Source: Bacteroidota bacterium (lineage in GTDB: Bacteria > Bacteroidota > Bacteroidia > Bacteroidales > Prolixibacteraceae). Taken from it: DNA of 17,208 nucleotides. The DNA lies in NCBI GenBank assembly GCA_030691295.1, contig JAUYEQ010000163.1, positions 1 through 17,208 on the forward strand, given 5' to 3'. Shown here one piece after another: positions 14,144 to 17,208 of this stretch; position 1 is the first letter of the stretch, and each line of letters begins with the position of its first letter. The position numbers were made by a program, and so were the translations under genes. Under the pieces are notes generated by a model. That model was not told where the DNA came from. It searched no databases and worked only from the letters and a program-made list of their open reading frames with translations.

Positions 14144-16261
14144 TTAATAGAATTTTGATCGTCTGTCTTCGATATCGGCCAGTTTTTTAAGGCTTTCGAA
14201 AACCTGCGAGCCAGCTCTGTAATTCAAAGCTTGAGCAAGTCTGGTTTTTTCACCTTTCAGGTCGTCGCCTGGAGTAGTTACAACAGCAGTTACTTTTGCC
14301 AGGTAAACACCATTAATACCCTGTATCGGTTCTGAAATTTTGTTTTCAGGAAGACTGGAAACAGTTCCAACTATTGCAGGTTCAAATCCGGCAACCGGAA
14401 TTGAATATGTATCGAAGTTTAAGTTGGTCGCTTCATTCACAACGACTGATAGTTTTGAAGCGACATTTTCGAGACTGGTTTCTCCTGAAGCTGCCTCTTT
14501 CATTTTGGCTGCAAGCAACTGAGCTTTCTTCTCTTTCCGTACAGCAAGGTCAACAAGGATTTTAGCTTCTTCAAAAGTTGAAACTCCTTCTTCTGTTGCT
14601 TCCGTCAACATACTGATCACGAATTTATTTCCAAACTCAAAAATTGAGGAACCTTCGTTGTTTACCAAAATCTTACCTTTATCAGCAGTAAAAGCTGCAC
14701 GAACCAATTGTCTCGATGATTCAAGACCAACAACTTCGCGATCATTTTCTTTCAAAGTGGCAATCCGTTTGTTCAGTTTTTGTTCCAGAACAGCTTTGTT
14801 AAAACTTTCAGAATCTGGATTTTCACTTGCAAACTTGCTGGTTTCACCATATATTTTCTGGTAAGTGTCGGTGCTTGGTTCAACATTTCTTGAAAGTGTT
14901 GCAATTCGAACCTGATTGATTTCTTTTCCTTTTTTTGTTGGTTTGATCAGGTGCAATCCAAACTGAGTACCGGCAACGTAAAGTTTATTGACTTCACCAT
15001 TGAAAGCTGCTTCCTCAAATTCAGGAACCATTTGTTTGCGTTTAAACCAACCAAGATCGCCGCCTTTTGAAGCAGATCCAGGGTCTCCTGAATATTTCAT
15101 GGCAAGTTCGCTAAAACTTGCACCGTTTTCGATCAACTTTTTAAGACTATCAACCAAAGCCTGTGCCTGTGGCGCACCACCAACAGTTTGCGGGTTAATT
15201 AGTATATGGCTTGCCTGAACTGAATCGGGTAAAAGTTTAAACTGATCAACTTTCGCCAGTTTGTATGCATTGTTTTCAAAATATGGTCCATAAGTGTCGC
15301 CTGGCTGAGCAGCGAAAGCCCATTCAGCCAATTCAGGAGCCAATTCTTCTTTTTTGAAAAATAACGGGTCAAACCGTGTTTCCGAATTTACATTGATGTA
15401 TTGTTCGTTGTCCTGAACGGTGGCAAATTCTGCTTTGCTGTCAGTAATCCATTTCTGGGTAGCAGCATTGTCGGCAGCCGAAGGGAGTACATCAAAGGTG
15501 ATGTATTCTATTTTGCGGGTTTTTTCCTGTTTGTATTGTTCCTTGTTTTTGTTGTAGTATTCCTTTAATTCGCTGTCGGTAACTTTTACTGCACTATCAG
15601 CAACCGAAGAATAGTTTAAAGCGATGAACTGGAAATTAGCATTTTTGTTCCTTGCTTCGAGACTTTTCTTAGCTTCTTCAGAAGTGACATACAAACCTTT
15701 TGAAACCAGATTGTTGTATTTGGAACGAAGTTTATCCTGCATTATTTGGTTTTCGATATACAACCAATACGATTTTTGCTGTGGAGAAGCATTGATATCA
15801 AGCGATTTTAAAAACTGAAGGATACTTGATTTATCAACTTCACCTGTTTGCTGATTTCTGAAAAGTTGCTGAATGATCTGATGGGGATTGTTTCCCTGAA
15901 CCATGTCGAATAATTCGTCGGAACCAACTGTGAGGCCCAAATTCTCAGATGCTTTTCCCAAAATATTTTCCTGAAGCATTCCCTGCCACACTTGTTCCCT
16001 GATTTGTTCCCAGGTAGCTTCATCTATTTGGGTTTGCTGGGTATTCATCTTGTAAATCTCGGCAAGCTCTTCTACTTTCTTCTGAAATTGTGGATATTGC
16101 ACTGATTCCCCGTCAATTTCAGCAATTTTCATTTGACTGGGTTTCATTAAGTTGCTTCCTGAACTCAGCATATCGCCCAGAATAAATGCACCTAAGGCAA
16201 GACCGATCACGATCGCTACCATTAAACTTCCCCGATTCCTTATGTTCTGTAATGTGGCCAT
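14144..16261 (-). CDS. Membrane-anchored peptidyl-prolyl isomerase, PpiD/SurA-like
   Basis: A 705-residue protein with a short cytoplasmic N-terminus, one hydrophobic anchor at about residues 12-30 (SLMVAIVIGLALGAFILGDML), and a long periplasmic part. Residues about 40-200 resemble a SurA/PpiD N-terminal chaperone region (IDGESVQYPQFQ, then helices). A parvulin (PpiC/rotamase) domain spans about 347-442, with VQASHILI, FSELAMKYSGDPGSASKGGDLGWF and MVPEFEEAAF. A second region with weaker parvulin character may lie at about 505-600. Proteins of this build fold exported proteins at the inner membrane. Length exceeds the roughly 620 residues of E. coli PpiD, and I avoid the symbol because orthology is unproven. 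It lies 95 bp downstream of a CBS/CorC gene on the same strand and ends at a strong terminator. Confidence 0.9.
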   Translation of the reverse strand: MATLQNIRNRGSLMVAIVIGLALGAFILGDMLSSGSNLMKPSQMKIAEIDGESVQYPQFQKKVEELAEIYKMNTQQTQIDEATWEQIREQVWQGMLQENILGKASENLGLTVGSDELFDMVQGNNPHQIIQQLFRNQQTGEVDKSSILQFLKSLDINASPQQKSYWLYIENQIMQDKLRSKYNNLVSKGLYVTSEEAKKSLEARNKNANFQFIALNYSSVADSAVKVTDSELKEYYNKNKEQYKQEKTRKIEYITFDVLPSAADNAATQKWITDSKAEFATVQDNEQYINVNSETRFDPLFFKKEELAPELAEWAFAAQPGDTYGPYFENNAYKLAKVDQFKLLPDSVQASHILINPQTVGGAPQAQALVDSLKKLIENGASFSELAMKYSGDPGSASKGGDLGWFKRKQMVPEFEEAAFNGEVNKLYVAGTQFGLHLIKPTKKGKEINQVRIATLSRNVEPSTDTYQKIYGETSKFASENPDSESFNKAVLEQKLNKRIATLKENDREVVGLESSRQLVRAAFTADKGKILVNNEGSSIFEFGNKFVISMLTEATEEGVSTFEEAKILVDLAVRKEKKAQLLAAKMKEAASGETSLENVASKLSVVVNEATNLNFDTYSIPVAGFEPAIVGTVSSLPENKISEPIQGINGVYLAKVTAVVTTPGDDLKGEKTRLAQALNYRAGSQVFESLKKLADIEDRRSKFY

Positions 16262-16356
16262 TGACTTTTAGTTATTTTATAATAATTATTTGTTCGATTT
16301 TTCGAGGTACGAAGATAATAATTTTCAATATTAAACCTCCGAATTCAATTTTTATT

Positions 16357-17208
16357 TTAGTTATTGTCCAATATATTAAGGTGTACCAGCTCTATTTTGG
16401 TATTGCTCGCTTTTAATATTTTGAAGCGGTACTGACCGACGTTAATCACGCTGTTTATTTTCGGAATACTTTGGTAATTGAAGAGGATAAAGCCAGCCAG
16501 TGTCTCGAAATTTTCGTTTTCAGGAAAATCGAGATTGAACTTATCGTTTATTTCATCGAGCTCAACTCGGCCTGAGAATACGAATTCATTCGGCGAGATT
16601 TGTTTTTCAATCAAATAAACGGTATCATGCTCATCTTCAATTTCCCCGAAAATTTCTTCCAGTATATCTTCACTTGTCACCATTCCTGAAGTTCCGCCAA
16701 ATTCATCGACAACAATGGCAATGCTGAGCCGGTGCTGAATAAATTTACTCAAAAGTTTGCTGGCAGGCATGGTTTCAGGAACAATCAATACTTTGCGTAA
16801 ATTGGTTTTAATGGAATCAGGATTGGTGAAAATGACCGAATGGTGAATGTAGCCTACAATATTGTCGATGTTATCGTCATAAAATATAATTCGGGAATAG
16901 CCTGTTTCAATGAATTTCTGGTGCAATTCGTCCACAGTGGAGTTGATGTCAAGTGAGACCATTTCTGTGCGTGGCACCATTATCTCGCGCAGTTTGACTT
17001 TCGAAAAATCGAGGGCATTGCGAAAGAGTTTAACTTCATTGTCAATTTCTTCCTTGTTCTGTGATACATTATTACTATTTTCCGGCTCATTTACAAAATG
17101 GTCAAGATCGATCCGGCTGAAAACAATCTTTTCGTTCACATTTTTTATTTCTTCATTTAGAAATATTTTCAAAACTATTTTTGAAATACCCATGGTGAAT
17201 TTGGTAAC
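16357..17208 (-). CDS. CBS/CorC-domain membrane protein (CNNM/hemolysin family), 3' part
   Basis: The last 283 residues of a protein whose 5' end lies beyond the window. The frame stays open through the window edge (VTKFT precedes the ATG at 17193), so that ATG is probably internal. The visible start, MGISKIVLKIF, fits the end of a CNNM (DUF21) transmembrane domain. A CBS pair follows, opening with LREIMVPRTEMVSLD and closing with VVDEFGGTSGMVTSEDILEEIFGEIEDEHD. A CorC/HlyC C-terminal domain ends the protein, with FVFSGRVELDEIN and ENFETLAGFILF. Members are linked to Mg2+/Co2+ efflux, and some in Bacteroidota are called GldE or hemolysin. The substrate here cannot be told. It is co-directional with the isomerase gene downstream and may share its transcript. 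Confidence 0.92.
   Translation of the reverse strand, partial: VTKFTMGISKIVLKIFLNEEIKNVNEKIVFSRIDLDHFVNEPENSNNVSQNKEEIDNEVKLFRNALDFSKVKLREIMVPRTEMVSLDINSTVDELHQKFIETGYSRIIFYDDNIDNIVGYIHHSVIFTNPDSIKTNLRKVLIVPETMPASKLLSKFIQHRLSIAIVVDEFGGTSGMVTSEDILEEIFGEIEDEHDTVYLIEKQISPNEFVFSGRVELDEINDKFNLDFPENENFETLAGFILFNYQSIPKINSVINVGQYRFKILKASNTKIELVHLNILDNN

Noticed and set aside
16262..16356. Promoter for the isomerase gene in the 95-bp gap.
   Set aside because: Only a one-mismatch TATCTTCG was seen, with no suitably spaced -33 element in AT-rich DNA; not enough to call.

Overview
The window is a slice of a Bacteroidota (Bacteroidetes) chromosome. The evidence is gene order, FtsZ/MraY/GuaB sequence character, A-rich translation starts without Shine-Dalgarno sequences, and a possible TAnnTTTG-type promoter. 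The intergenic repeats resemble those I associate with the Marinilabiliales/Prolixibacteraceae, but that placement is inference from memory.

Region 1 (1-12382, + strand) is the second half of a division and cell wall (dcw) cluster: murE (3' end only), mraY, murD, ftsW, murG, murC, ftsQ, ftsA, a first ftsZ, a second ftsZ and yqeY. MraY, MurG and the MurC/D/E ligases make and transfer the lipid-linked peptidoglycan precursor. The DNPR motif in MurE points to meso-diaminopimelate. FtsW polymerises septal glycan, and FtsQ, FtsA and FtsZ form the divisome. Genes are tightly packed (1 bp murD-ftsW, 1 bp ftsW-murG, 14 bp overlap murC-ftsQ, 3 bp ftsQ-ftsA). Two gaps, mraY-murD (about 230 bp) and murG-murC (about 170 bp), hold palindromic and tandem repeats. 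One tandem repeat array runs into murG and encodes its last residues.

The most unusual feature is the pair of adjacent ftsZ genes. The two proteins align without a gap over residues 1-321, with about 62% identity by hand count over residues 15-321, and both keep the GTPase and T7-loop residues. Their tails differ. The second (FtsZ2) has the conserved IPAYRRKN peptide. The first (FtsZ1) has a basic KRKTRRKN in its place, followed by an aromatic amphipathic segment at its end. This looks like an old, functionally diverged two-FtsZ system.

Region 2 (about 12390-12465) is the convergent boundary, with two strong hairpins; the second looks like a bidirectional terminator.

Region 3 (12478-17208, - strand) holds guaB, a PpiD/SurA-like periplasmic peptidyl-prolyl isomerase, and the 3' part of a CBS/CorC-domain (CNNM/hemolysin-type) membrane protein running off the window. 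The GuaB belongs to the type known from the protist Tritrichomonas foetus, with catalytic Cys319 and Arg418/Tyr419 at the same residue numbers. No tRNA, rRNA, CRISPR array or insertion sequence was seen.
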